Below are positions 1-7,655 of a stretch of DNA of 12,415 nucleotides, one piece after another. This DNA comes from Fimbriimonadales bacterium (GTDB taxonomy: Bacteria; Armatimonadota; Fimbriimonadia; Fimbriimonadales; GBS-DC). Numbering within the stretch: the first letter of the stretch is position 1; each line of letters starts with the position of its first letter. The stretch spans positions 1 to 12,415 of the forward strand of contig JAOAES010000244.1 in assembly GCA_026416655.1 (NCBI GenBank). Direction: 5' to 3'. Position numbers and translations under genes: made by a program. The notes beneath the pieces are model-generated. The model was not told the origin of the DNA. It saw only the letters and a list, made by a program, of their open reading frames with translations, and ran no database searches.

Positions 1-1922
1 GCGGGCGGCGGCGTCAGTGGGAACGCAATCTTCTCGTAGTTCGGGTACACCTGTAGCGTGCTACGCCCCAGCGGATACATCACCGGGGGAAAGCCCGCGA
101 TATTGAACCGATAGAACGGGTCCGTGAACTCCGATGGGTTCCCCAGCAGGTTGATAAACGAGCCTGCGCCGCTGGAGGCATGGCGCAGATAGAGCCGAAT
201 CCCGCCGAAGTTGCCCGTGTATTGCGTCGGGTCTGCACCAAAGCTGAACAGCAACCGCATCGGCTGGTCGGGCAACACCTCGAAGAAGTAGGGCGCCTCG
301 AAGTTCGTCGGGTCGCCCTGCGCCATCGCAGGGCTATCGAAGGTGCGCTGCAGGAACTGCGTCGTGTTCACGCACACATAGTCCTTCGCGATAATCGCGA
401 GCGCGGAGCGCGAATCGCCCTTAACGATGTTGCCCTCGATGTACGCCGTGCCGTTCGTTACAATCACTATCTGCCTGCCTGAGGGGATTCGCCCCTTGAT
501 GCGCACGTTGCCTTCCGCGTAAATCACGCCGTTGAAGGGCACATCGAAACTACGGTCAGCCTGCGTGATTTCGTTGGTGAGCGTCGGGTCGTTCGGGTTG
601 GTGGGGTTGCGGAAGAAGAAGTTCATCGTCTTGATGTTGGTAGGCGCGCCCGTGATGGGGCTGTACCACACATCGCGCGGCTCCGCCTGATTGCGTGTGA
701 TGCGGAAGCCCTGTGCGCGGATGCCACCGTTCGCATCCAGCACCTCCACCAGTTCAATGAACACGCCGGGTGGCTCATAGAACGGACCGTTCCAGAAGCG
801 CGACTTGCCGGGATTCACCCAGTCGCCGCGCAGGGTGTAGCCGCCCAGAAAGCCGCGGCTCTCCTGCTGGATGTCGAGCGCGTTGTTGATGTAGATCCCG
901 CGTCCGAAGCCGAACTGTCCCGTGTTGAACCACACGCCGTTGGGACGCTGTCGCCAGACGCCCGATTCCTGCGTGGCGGCGGCGTAGCGCGGGATGCCTG
1001 TAGCCGGGTCTTCGGTGTCCATGCGCGGCGGTTCCAGGTAGGCGATGGCGCGTGGGTAGCCATCCGCGGCGGTGAGCGGACGCCCGTCACGATACAAGCC
1101 GTTCACCGTCGTGAAGTTGGACGCGCTGCTGGGCAGGAGATTATAGGTGTTCGAACCGACGCGCATCTCCACCTGCGCGCCCGTATTATGCACCACCTCG
1201 CCCGCCACATAGACGCGCTCGCCTAAATCGGGGTTAATCGCAATCTCCACATTCCCGCTGAAGCGCAGGTTGCCGTTCACGAAAATCGAGCCGCCCCCCT
1301 GACCCGGCTCGCCCAGAATCATCCGATACGGGACGCCAATCCCGATATCCTCTGCGCCCAAATCCATCAGCGTCCCGCGTTGCTCCTTGTTCATCACGAA
1401 GCGCAGGTAGTCGATCGTGCCAATCTGCATATACGCCACGCGCTCCGCGCGACTGGAGCGGTCTGCGAGGCTGAAGGTCGTCGGGTCGTTTGGGTCAATC
1501 ACACCGACGCGCCCCACCGACTCAATTTTAATTACAGGCTGTCGATGCACAGGACCCGACGGTTGGTAGGAGACACGGATCAGAGCGCGCCCGTTCTGCA
1601 GGTTGACTCGGGTAAAGCCGCCCGTACCGTCCGCCGGGTTGTACGGCTTGAGCCAGAAGAAGTCGGGGTCGGCGGGTGTCGTGACATTATCCGGAATCGG
1701 ACGCCAGTCTGCGCCGAACTCGCTGCGCACGAGCTGGTCGATGGCGTACTGCAGTCCCGACTCCGCGAAGTATTCCGCGCTGAGCCGTTCCCGCGCCTGC
1801 CGCACATTGAGGATGTTGCGGGCGATGACGGTGATGAACACCCCGCCCAAGATGAGCAGCACGAAGCTGACCAGCAGGGCAATCACCAGCGTCTGACCGC
1901 GTTCCGTGTGTTTGCGTGCCAT
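1..1922 (-). CDS. Giant PilX/GspK-like minor pilin, DUF4900-like (3' end outside window)
   Basis: The frame is open from an ATG at 1920-1922 to the window edge, giving 640 complete residues with no stop seen. Residues 1-9 are a short basic leader (MARKHTERG). A hydrophobic helix follows at about 11-34 (TLVIALLVSFVLLILGG). This is a type III prepilin signal with probable cleavage after G9. There is no Glu at mature position 5, as is usual for GspK/PilX tip subunits. The rest is beta-rich. Around residues 460-500 it carries 'GVIYAEGNVRIKG' and 'IVIVTNGTAYIEGNI', which resemble DUF4900-type pilus proteins (family recalled, not searched). An AAGGAG ribosome site lies 9 nt before the ATG and overlaps the stop of the PilW-like gene; the gap is only 13 nt, so the two are co-transcribed. 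It is the last of the minor-pilin set visible here. Likely role: membrane-anchored, surface-exposed tip component of a type IV pilus or type II secretion pseudopilus. Confidence 0.8.
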   Translation of the reverse strand, partial: MARKHTERGQTLVIALLVSFVLLILGGVFITVIARNILNVRQARERLSAEYFAESGLQYAIDQLVRSEFGADWRPIPDNVTTPADPDFFWLKPYNPADGTGGFTRVNLQNGRALIRVSYQPSGPVHRQPVIKIESVGRVGVIDPNDPTTFSLADRSSRAERVAYMQIGTIDYLRFVMNKEQRGTLMDLGAEDIGIGVPYRMILGEPGQGGGSIFVNGNLRFSGNVEIAINPDLGERVYVAGEVVHNTGAQVEMRVGSNTYNLLPSSASNFTTVNGLYRDGRPLTAADGYPRAIAYLEPPRMDTEDPATGIPRYAAATQESGVWRQRPNGVWFNTGQFGFGRGIYINNALDIQQESRGFLGGYTLRGDWVNPGKSRFWNGPFYEPPGVFIELVEVLDANGGIRAQGFRITRNQAEPRDVWYSPITGAPTNIKTMNFFFRNPTNPNDPTLTNEITQADRSFDVPFNGVIYAEGNVRIKGRIPSGRQIVIVTNGTAYIEGNIVKGDSRSALAIIAKDYVCVNTTQFLQRTFDSPAMAQGDPTNFEAPYFFEVLPDQPMRLLFSFGADPTQYTGNFGGIRLYLRHASSGAGSFINLLGNPSEFTDPFYRFNIAGFPPVMYPLGRSTLQVYPNYEKIAFPLTPPP

Positions 1923-1935
1923 AGTCCCTGTCTCC

Positions 1936-3792
1936 TTACCTCCCGCGCGCCTGAACAATGTTGGGGGCTTCCAGCTGCGTCGTGAGCGCGTAGTTCACGG
2001 GCTGCTGCGCCCCATAAAACTTCAGTCCCATTTTCAGGTTCATCAACCGCCGCGTCTGATAGTCCGCCACATAGCTGTCGCCGTTCTGGTTGAACCGATA
2101 GAAAAAGGTCACCACAATCTGCTCATTCGGCGGCAACGGAATGTTCGGGTCGCTGTAAAACTCGATATAGCCGCGCAGCAGTTGAGGCGCAAAGCCGTAG
2201 TTCGTCAGCACTTCCTGATACGGCGCAGCGTCCTGATAAAGGATTCGGTACTGGTTCGGACCGGGCGTCGCCGTCGCCGACGAGACGCGCTGATAGCGGA
2301 TGGGGCGTCCGTAGTTCGGTCCAGGGCGCTGGTCGGGCCCGATCACTATCTCCGAGCCGGGCACGATGGACGCCGTCGGTAGCGTGAGATGATTCGCAGG
2401 GCTATCAAGCGCGCCGTTATTGTCGAGGTCGAGGAGCGACACATAGCGACGGACGTTCGGCGCGTTGTTCGGGTCTTGTCGATAGGCGGCGTTGTAGCGT
2501 CCGTTAATCGTGTCCACATCCGGGCTGTTGTCGTTGAACGGCGTCAGGTACGCGCCCGTCTGGAAACTCACACCCTGTGCGGGGAATTGGAACCACCACG
2601 GCAGCGCCATATCGATAAGCCCCGCTTCCTCATTCACATAGAACGCCATCGGCTCCGCGTCGTTGAAGTAGTCCAGGGCGTTATTGAACCAGCCGGGCTG
2701 GGGCGTCCCTGTGTGAATCATCCGCTGGATGCGCGTCAGGTTCGCCACCCACTGGTCGTATTCCTGACCGCCCGGTGTGGCGCGATAGTAGCGCAGGTAC
2801 CACTCGCCGTCGCCGTTTTGAGCGACATAGAAGTAGCGCAGCGGCTCGTTGCGTTGCAGCGCGTCAGGGCGGCTGCGGAACGCCACCAGTCGGAAGGTTT
2901 CAGCGTTCACATCCCACAGCCCTTGCGGGAATCGGATTTGCAGGGGCGGCGCGCCTGCGCCTTCGTCGCCGAGCGTGTCGGTCTCAATCGGCGCGCCCAT
3001 CTGGTTCACCGCCAGCGCGGGCGTCAGCTGCATCAACGGCTCCACGACAGGGTTGCCGTTGCCGTCGTAGGTTACATTCACCATGTCCACCTGTCCGAGG
3101 GGCACGATGGGCTTAGCGATTTTGCGCCACGAGGCGCGCCGACTGCCATAGAAGAAGTTTGGGTCAAAGAAATCGCTGATGTCATCGAACAGCTCGGGGT
3201 TCAGCACCCACCGATTGCCCTGACGCACATAGAGGCGGAACTCAGCGCGATATAGCACGGCGTAGTTTTCAGGCTGCGTCGCCGCCGTAAGGGGCACTTC
3301 GTCAGGATTGAAATACGGGTTGTTGTTGTCCATCAGCCCGATGAAGTAGCGTATCACGGTGCGTCCGGGAGACACGGGCACGGCAATTTCGGCGTCGGGT
3401 TCCCCGTTCGGGCCGATAGGCACATCGGAGGTGGGGTCGTTCGACTCCTGCGCGGGGTCGCCGTAGGCAGGCGCGACGATATCGATAATCGCGTGGCGCA
3501 TCGGGACATTGACCACCTGCCCCTGCTGGTTCAGCACGGGGATATTAATCACGCGGTCCGCGCTGTCGAACACATACGCCGCGCGTTTGAGGTCGTTGGT
3601 GAACTGGTTCAGGGCGAGCCGCGCGGTATCCTGCGCCTGCGCCTGAATCTGCCCCTGCCGGGTCAGGCGAAAGCCCTGTACCAGCGGGATGAGCAATAAG
3701 CCGAGCAGAATTGCCGTGATGGCAATCACCACCAGCAACTCTATCAGCGTAAACCCTGCCTGTTTGCTCCGATACGCCTGCCGAAACCGCAT
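1936..3792 (-). CDS. Giant PilW/GspJ-like minor pilin
   Basis: A 618-residue protein with a textbook prepilin signal: basic leader, G13 cleavage site, then FTLIE with E18 at mature position 5, and a hydrophobic helix at about 14-40. After the helix, 'ARLALNQFTNDLKRAAYV' (about 57-74) matches the start of PilW/GspJ proteins. Typical PilW/GspJ proteins have 200-350 residues, so some 300 residues of aromatic, Asn- and Pro-rich beta sequence are extra and match no domain I recognise. The C-terminal part (about 540-580) contains 'QIVVTFFYRF' and 'SYVADYQTR', resembling repeated strands in the PilV-like neighbour. The start is the ATG at 3790-3792; GGGAGG lies 10 nt upstream and AAAAGG directly before the ATG. 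The gene sits 53 nt after the PilV-like gene and 13 nt before the PilX-like gene, in one operon. Probable tip or priming subunit of a pilus or pseudopilus. The family call is firm; the individual function is not. Confidence 0.85.
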   Translation of the reverse strand: MRFRQAYRSKQAGFTLIELLVVIAITAILLGLLLIPLVQGFRLTRQGQIQAQAQDTARLALNQFTNDLKRAAYVFDSADRVINIPVLNQQGQVVNVPMRHAIIDIVAPAYGDPAQESNDPTSDVPIGPNGEPDAEIAVPVSPGRTVIRYFIGLMDNNNPYFNPDEVPLTAATQPENYAVLYRAEFRLYVRQGNRWVLNPELFDDISDFFDPNFFYGSRRASWRKIAKPIVPLGQVDMVNVTYDGNGNPVVEPLMQLTPALAVNQMGAPIETDTLGDEGAGAPPLQIRFPQGLWDVNAETFRLVAFRSRPDALQRNEPLRYFYVAQNGDGEWYLRYYRATPGGQEYDQWVANLTRIQRMIHTGTPQPGWFNNALDYFNDAEPMAFYVNEEAGLIDMALPWWFQFPAQGVSFQTGAYLTPFNDNSPDVDTINGRYNAAYRQDPNNAPNVRRYVSLLDLDNNGALDSPANHLTLPTASIVPGSEIVIGPDQRPGPNYGRPIRYQRVSSATATPGPNQYRILYQDAAPYQEVLTNYGFAPQLLRGYIEFYSDPNIPLPPNEQIVVTFFYRFNQNGDSYVADYQTRRLMNLKMGLKFYGAQQPVNYALTTQLEAPNIVQARGR

Positions 3793-3845
3793 CCTTTTGT
3801 AGCCTCCCTGTTATGACTCAACCCGTTGCGTAAGGGTTCCCCTTG

Positions 3846-5657
3846 TCAGTCCCTGACGGGCAACAACATATCGAAGTCGATATGAGTGCGCCTTCCGGGC
3901 GGTTCGTGCGTGACGCGCACCTTGACAGACAGCCCTTGAATCCCGCGCATCGCCTGCCCTGTGACGCCCGGATCCCAGCGCACGGCGTTCGGATGCACAT
4001 CGCGCAGGTCGATATACACCCGTCCCGTGCCGTCAGGAATGTCGCTGATTTTGAACACGCCGTTCGTCCCGCGTTGCGTGCGTCCGTTCGCGTCTACATA
4101 CCAGTATTCGCGCAGCAGCACGGTTTTGCCCGCCTCGCTGCGGCTGAAGTAGAGCCGGCGCGCGATGTCGCTCGTGTCGCCGTCGTACGCCGCTGTGTAG
4201 TCGTACCAGCAGCTGTCGGGGGTCAGCCCGTTGGCGTTGGGTACCAGATAGTAGCGATCCGCCGCCTTCTGAACCGAAATCGTCCAGTTCTCGTGAACCT
4301 TATAGAACACGCGCACCTTGCGTCCCCGCATATCGGGGTTCGTTATCTGAATGTTGCCTGTGGCGTAGTCGATGGTCGCGCCGAGGTTCGGCAACGATTG
4401 CGCCCGCAGATTCGGAGCCAGCTCATCGAACAGCTGCACCCCCTGTCGGAAGTACGCGCCGCGCCCTGTGAGCAGATCCACAATAATCAGGTCGGCGGGC
4501 AGCGGATTGTTGTTCACATCGCGCCCCAAGCCCAGCCCCTGATAGGTCGACTGGTCATCCAGCAGGTCGCCGAACTGCTTCAGGTCGGAGAACGCGAGGC
4601 GGATGCGTCCGCTGTTGGGCACGGTGAACTCCTCACGCATGATTGACCAGTCATGCACGAAGTAGCTCACATAGACCTCCAGCGGGCGCGTTCCACGCCA
4701 GTAGCGCTCGTAAAAGCCCGACGCCTTCGGGCTAATCAAGATGGTGCCTGTCAGCGGGTTCAGCACCTTGTATTGGTAGGGCGATTCCTCGCTCCACGAT
4801 GCGCCAAGCGGAATCTGCTCGAACAGGCGCGAGGCTGTATCCGAGAATGGCGCGATTCCCAGCACGCCCGCACGGATGTCGTCCGGAATGGGCAAGTCCA
4901 CCCACACAGGCGTCGGGGCAGCGGGGTGCGTTGGCGGAAACTCGTATTGCTGGCTCAAGAACAGCGTTTCAATCCGTCCGCTGGGCGCAACATAGACCAC
5001 AGCGTACTCCACAAGATAGCGTATCGTTCCGTAGCGCAGGCGTTGGAGCAGCACCTTCGCGGCGTTGTAGTCGATGCCATACTCTGTGACGCGAATGTTG
5101 GGGCGCTGGTAGGTCGAGTCCAGCACGAGACGGCGCATAGGACCGCCTGTGACGGCGAGGTAGTTGCCCGACGGCTCGCCGCCCACAGACTGGGCAATCG
5201 GCGCGAACAGCGTGGTGTAGACGATGCCTTCGGTCAGCTGGTTGCGGCTGCCCAGCGTGGGACCGGGCAAGCCGAGATTCACCCGTTCGCCCGAAATGCG
5301 GCGGAAACGGTTCACGCCGCTCGCCAGATAGGTGGGGAAATTCGCGGGCAAGTTCGGCTGCACGCCCAAGTCGTTCGGATCGAGATCGGGATCGATATAC
5401 AGCACGGGGTCGCCCGTGGAGAAGTCGTAGCTGGTGGGCGCAATCATGCGCGGCAGGTTCTCCGCGCGTGATTTGAGCCGCTCCATCTCCTGTTGCGCGA
5501 GGCGCGTGGCAGCGTCGCTCTGCCCCGAGCGCTTCAACGCCAAGAAGCCGCTCGGATACAGGCGAATGAACGCCAGTATCCCAATCGCCAAGATCCCAAT
5601 CACCACCAGCACCTCGACTAACGAGGCGCCGCGTTGCTGTCTACCCATGCCTACCAT
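3846..5657 (-). CDS. Giant PilV/GspI-like minor pilin
   Basis: A 603-residue protein. The prepilin signal has G10, then ASLVE with E15 at mature position 5, and a hydrophobic helix to about residue 34. 'TRLAQQEMERLKSRAE' (51-66) is the signature following the helix in PilV/GspI proteins. Usual family members have 120-200 residues, so about 400 residues are extra. Two stretches of the extra part look alike: 302-347 (TGTILISP ... VYVSYFVHDWSI ... FTVP) and 432-473 (TGNIQITNP ... VRVFYKVHENWTI ... YLVP), suggesting a duplicated beta module. The ATG at 5655-5657 has a good AGAAGGGG ribosome site 8 nt upstream; a second in-frame ATG three codons later lacks that spacing. A 107-nt gap with a paired hairpin repeat separates it from the upstream pseudopilin. 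The PilW-like gene follows after 53 nt. Likely surface pilus or pseudopilus tip component. Confidence 0.85.
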   Translation of the reverse strand: MVGMGRQQRGASLVEVLVVIGILAIGILAFIRLYPSGFLALKRSGQSDAATRLAQQEMERLKSRAENLPRMIAPTSYDFSTGDPVLYIDPDLDPNDLGVQPNLPANFPTYLASGVNRFRRISGERVNLGLPGPTLGSRNQLTEGIVYTTLFAPIAQSVGGEPSGNYLAVTGGPMRRLVLDSTYQRPNIRVTEYGIDYNAAKVLLQRLRYGTIRYLVEYAVVYVAPSGRIETLFLSQQYEFPPTHPAAPTPVWVDLPIPDDIRAGVLGIAPFSDTASRLFEQIPLGASWSEESPYQYKVLNPLTGTILISPKASGFYERYWRGTRPLEVYVSYFVHDWSIMREEFTVPNSGRIRLAFSDLKQFGDLLDDQSTYQGLGLGRDVNNNPLPADLIIVDLLTGRGAYFRQGVQLFDELAPNLRAQSLPNLGATIDYATGNIQITNPDMRGRKVRVFYKVHENWTISVQKAADRYYLVPNANGLTPDSCWYDYTAAYDGDTSDIARRLYFSRSEAGKTVLLREYWYVDANGRTQRGTNGVFKISDIPDGTGRVYIDLRDVHPNAVRWDPGVTGQAMRGIQGLSVKVRVTHEPPGRRTHIDFDMLLPVRD

Positions 5658-5676
5658 GTTATCGCCCCTTCTCTGT

Positions 5677-5732
5677 GTGGCACGGGCGTCTCGCCCGTGC
5701 AGTCATGCGCTTGGGCGGGACGCCCAAGCCAC
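5677..5732. repeat. Inverted pair of REP-like hairpins (BIME-like)
   Basis: Two perfect hairpins lie side by side. 5680-5700 has 9-bp arms GCACGGGCG and CGCCCGTGC around a TCT loop. 5709-5729 has 9-bp arms GCTTGGGCG and CGCCCAAGC around a GGA loop. The first is the second in reverse orientation: read on the minus strand its loop is AGA. The pair is bounded by GTGGC (5677) and GCCAC (5728-5732), giving the head-to-head layout of bacterial interspersed mosaic elements. It sits between the GspG/H-like and PilV-like genes and could fold in their transcript. Further related hairpins lie at 6752-6819 and 7658-7725. Confidence 0.75.
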
Positions 5733-5764
5733 TTCACTTCACGCCTGCAACAGTCGCGCCGCGC

Positions 5765-6574
5765 TTACGGACGAATCGTGTACGGGGATTGGAACATCTC
5801 GTAAGAGTCCATTACCTTCACATTCCCCGTCAGGAACAGCACGATGTCGCTCTTGTCGCGGCTTGGAACACTACCTGAACCCGGATAAGAACGATGATAG
5901 CTACACCAGGTGACCACTGCAGTCGTGTCGGGGTTACGATAACCGAGCTGGCGTGGGTTGTCAGTGGCTTTGGGACCCACAGGACTGTCGAAATAGCCTA
6001 CACTATAGCTCGTCGTGCCTCCGTTCAGTTGATTTTCGCGTGCATTCAGCTGCTGATTTGACCAGAAAAGCGTGTAATGCAGCTCGTAGGTGCTGCTTCG
6101 CCCAATCCGCCCGATCGAGTAGCTATCGTACCGGTAGAAGCAGACGATGGGGCTATTCGGATTGCCTGCCTGCAGGCGCACCGGTTGACCCGCCAGTGCG
6201 TGCCCTTGGGGATAGACCGCCTGCGTAATCAGGCGCTTGTCGTCGATGGGATTGTTTGGGCAGTAGAAGACCTCATCGTTCTTGAGGTAGTTGCCGAGAG
6301 GCTTCGGCGCGAGGTTGAAAGGCAGCGCCTGCGAGGCGTTGCAGGTCGGCACACCGTTTGCGTCCACAGCATACGCGCCCAACACCGGCGGATAGGCGCG
6401 ATAGTCGTCTTTATATGCCTGCAGTGCTATAAAAATCTGGTTCAAATTCGAGATGCAGCGACTCTTGCGAGCATTTTCCCGCACTGTGCCCGCCACCGGG
6501 AAGATAATCGCTGCCAAAATAGCGATTATCGCGATCACCGTTAACAGCTCCACCAGCGTAAATCCTCGTTTCAT
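5765..6574 (-). CDS. Prepilin-type pseudopilin, GspG/GspH-like
   Basis: A 269-residue protein with a very short leader (MKRG), cleavage after G4, FTLVE with E9 at mature position 5, and a hydrophobic helix at about 5-28. The following 'CISNLNQIFIALQAYKDDY' is the segment typical of the large DUF1559/T2SG-related family. Near the C-terminus 'SDIVLFLTGNVKVMD' occupies the place of the H-X9-DG motif of its upstream paralogue but lacks the DG pair. The ATG at 6572-6574 has AAGGGG 8 nt upstream. A candidate promoter lies about 65 nt upstream. The gene is followed after 107 nt by the PilV-like gene, so it takes the position of gspH/fimU in a minor-pilin operon. Role by inference: pseudopilus subunit at or near the tip, or a secreted substrate using the prepilin pathway. 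Confidence 0.87.
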   Translation of the reverse strand: MKRGFTLVELLTVIAIIAILAAIIFPVAGTVRENARKSRCISNLNQIFIALQAYKDDYRAYPPVLGAYAVDANGVPTCNASQALPFNLAPKPLGNYLKNDEVFYCPNNPIDDKRLITQAVYPQGHALAGQPVRLQAGNPNSPIVCFYRYDSYSIGRIGRSSTYELHYTLFWSNQQLNARENQLNGGTTSYSVGYFDSPVGPKATDNPRQLGYRNPDTTAVVTWCSYHRSYPGSGSVPSRDKSDIVLFLTGNVKVMDSYEMFQSPYTIRP

Positions 6575-6627
6575 CGTTGTGCCCCTTCGTCCTCACCGCT
6601 TTAGACGGCGGCTGTCGTATTTCAGGT

Positions 6628-6667
6628 TCCCGCCCTAATTATGACATGGGGCGGGAGTTTCCTGCAA
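6628..6667 (-). promoter_or_regulatory. Candidate promoter of the pseudopilin operon, inside an inverted repeat
   Basis: On the minus strand TTGCAG (6667-6662) and CATAAT (6643-6638) are 18 nt apart, and a TG just before CATAAT gives an extended -10. An 8-bp inverted repeat, TCCCGCCC and GGGCGGGA, occupies 6628-6635 and 6649-6656 and brackets the -10 in its 13-nt loop. It could be an operator or a DNA hairpin. The predicted 5' leader is about 55 nt. The -35 matches consensus at only three positions, so the call is tentative. Confidence 0.4.
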
Positions 6668-6751
6668 TTTGCCGATGTGCAAAGTCGTGCTGGGGAGCAG
6701 CGTAATGAGTTATTCCCGCGAAATATCGTGCGATTACGCCGAAGCGGGCGG

Positions 6752-6819
6752 CACGACGGCGTCCCCGCCGTCGTGTTCTCGGCTCTGGACAGCAGGCGCG
6801 ACGGCGGGGACGCCGTCGC
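6752..6819. repeat. Inverted pair of perfect GC-rich hairpins
   Basis: 6752-6775 is a perfect hairpin with 10-bp arms (CACGACGGCG and CGCCGTCGTG) and a TCCC loop. 6798-6819 is a perfect hairpin with 9-bp arms (GCGACGGCG and CGCCGTCGC) and a GGGA loop. Their central 20 bp are reverse complements of each other, so the two copies are in opposite orientation. The GGCG-GGGA-CGCC core resembles the GGGCG-GGA-CGCCC core of the other REP-like hairpins in the window. The second copy begins 16 nt downstream of the H-X9-DG pseudopilin stop and could protect or end that transcript; there is no U-run. Confidence 0.75.
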
Positions 6820-6834
6820 ACCTTTGCGGGAATA

Positions 6835-7590
6835 TTACTCCAGATCCATCAGTTCATCCGTCTGGGGATTACCGTCGCGGTCGATGTTGCCCAGATTCCG
6901 CTGACGATGAGGTTCATAGGTGGCTTCGGTGCGTAGCGCAGGTTTGAAGGCTTTGGCGTGCCCGTCGCACCACAGCACATTCCCCATCCCGTTATGCCTG
7001 CCGTGAAAGGTAGGGTTATTGTACGAGGGCGGTTCCAAAAAGCCCGTGCCTTCGAACGCAGGCGCGCCTTGTCCCCAGGTACGCCACTGCGCGCTGTCGG
7101 CAATCCATGCCGTCTCCGCAATGCTCTTAATCGACGCGAGTGAAACCGCTATCGGCGTATAGGTCGGCGGCTGCATCGGGCTGAGGTAAGCGTAGTTATA
7201 TCCGTAGCCCAGTAGCCCGTACTGGTACGCCCGATTCTCACGGAACGAGGGGCATGCCTGAAGCTCCGCGTTGCGCATGTACGGCTGCAGGAAACTGCGT
7301 CGCGTGTCCAGACGCTGGTTCTGCCTGTCCACATAGCCCCACCAGTAGTGCGCCCAGTCGTCGTAGGCGATGGGGAACAGGCGTTCGTCATAGTCCTGAG
7401 CGTACTGCAGACCTGCCAGTCCAATCTGGCGCAGATTGCTCAAACACGAGGTCTGGCGCGCCTTCTCACGCGCCTGGGCAAACACGGGGAACAGAATCGC
7501 CGCCAAGATGGCGATAATCGCAATCACGACCAGCAGTTCAATCAGTGTGAAGCCGCGAGCGCGACTCGCTTGAGTCCGTTGTACCGTCAT
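6835..7590 (-). CDS. Prepilin-type H-X9-DG pseudopilin (DUF1559-like)
   Basis: A 251-residue protein. The prepilin signal has G13, then FTLIE with E18 at mature position 5, and a helix at about 14-38 (LLVVIAIIAILAAILFPVFA). 'REKARQTSCLSNLRQIGLAG' at 41-60 and H199 followed by exactly nine residues and D209-G210 define the prepilin H-X9-DG type, common in Armatimonadota, Planctomycetota and relatives. The C-terminus contains 'DRDGNPQTDE' (237-246), an acidic, possibly calcium-binding loop. The start is the ATG at 7588-7590, with GGAGGG 6-7 nt upstream. A longer in-frame GTG start at 7698 would translate a REP-like hairpin and has no such site. Upstream lie a hairpin touching the ribosome site, two REP-like repeats and a cobalamin riboswitch. 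Role by inference: exported pilus-like or surface protein processed by a prepilin peptidase; its individual function is unknown. Confidence 0.88.
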   Translation of the reverse strand: MTVQRTQASRARGFTLIELLVVIAIIAILAAILFPVFAQAREKARQTSCLSNLRQIGLAGLQYAQDYDERLFPIAYDDWAHYWWGYVDRQNQRLDTRRSFLQPYMRNAELQACPSFRENRAYQYGLLGYGYNYAYLSPMQPPTYTPIAVSLASIKSIAETAWIADSAQWRTWGQGAPAFEGTGFLEPPSYNNPTFHGRHNGMGNVLWCDGHAKAFKPALRTEATYEPHRQRNLGNIDRDGNPQTDELMDLE

Positions 7591-7596
7591 ACTGAT

Positions 7597-7624
7597 CCCT
7601 CCACATAGTGTGTTGGCTATGTGG
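7597..7624 (-). promoter_or_regulatory. Hairpin abutting the pseudopilin ribosome binding site
   Basis: On the minus strand an 8-bp perfect inverted repeat, CCACATAG and CTATGTGG (7624-7617 and 7608-7601), encloses an 8-nt loop. Its 3' arm supplies the first two G residues of the GGAGGG ribosome site (7602-7597) of the H-X9-DG pseudopilin. Such a stem could limit ribosome access. It lies about 160 nt downstream of the cobalamin aptamer, so a direct link to the riboswitch is only possible, not shown. Confidence 0.45.
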
Positions 7625-7655
7625 GCGGGACGAAGTGCGCGCAGCGTCCATGAAT

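Noticed and set aside
3793..3845. Inverted repeat AACCC/GGGTT between the PilV- and PilW-like genes.
   Set aside because: Only 5 bp with a 9-nt loop; too weak to support a terminator or regulatory site.
1..5657. Long open frames on the plus strand opposite the pilin genes, for example 3843-4646 and 4653-5471.
   Set aside because: They are antisense to well-supported genes, have Arg/His/Val-rich low-complexity composition typical of GC-rich shadow frames, and no recognisable domain or ribosome site.
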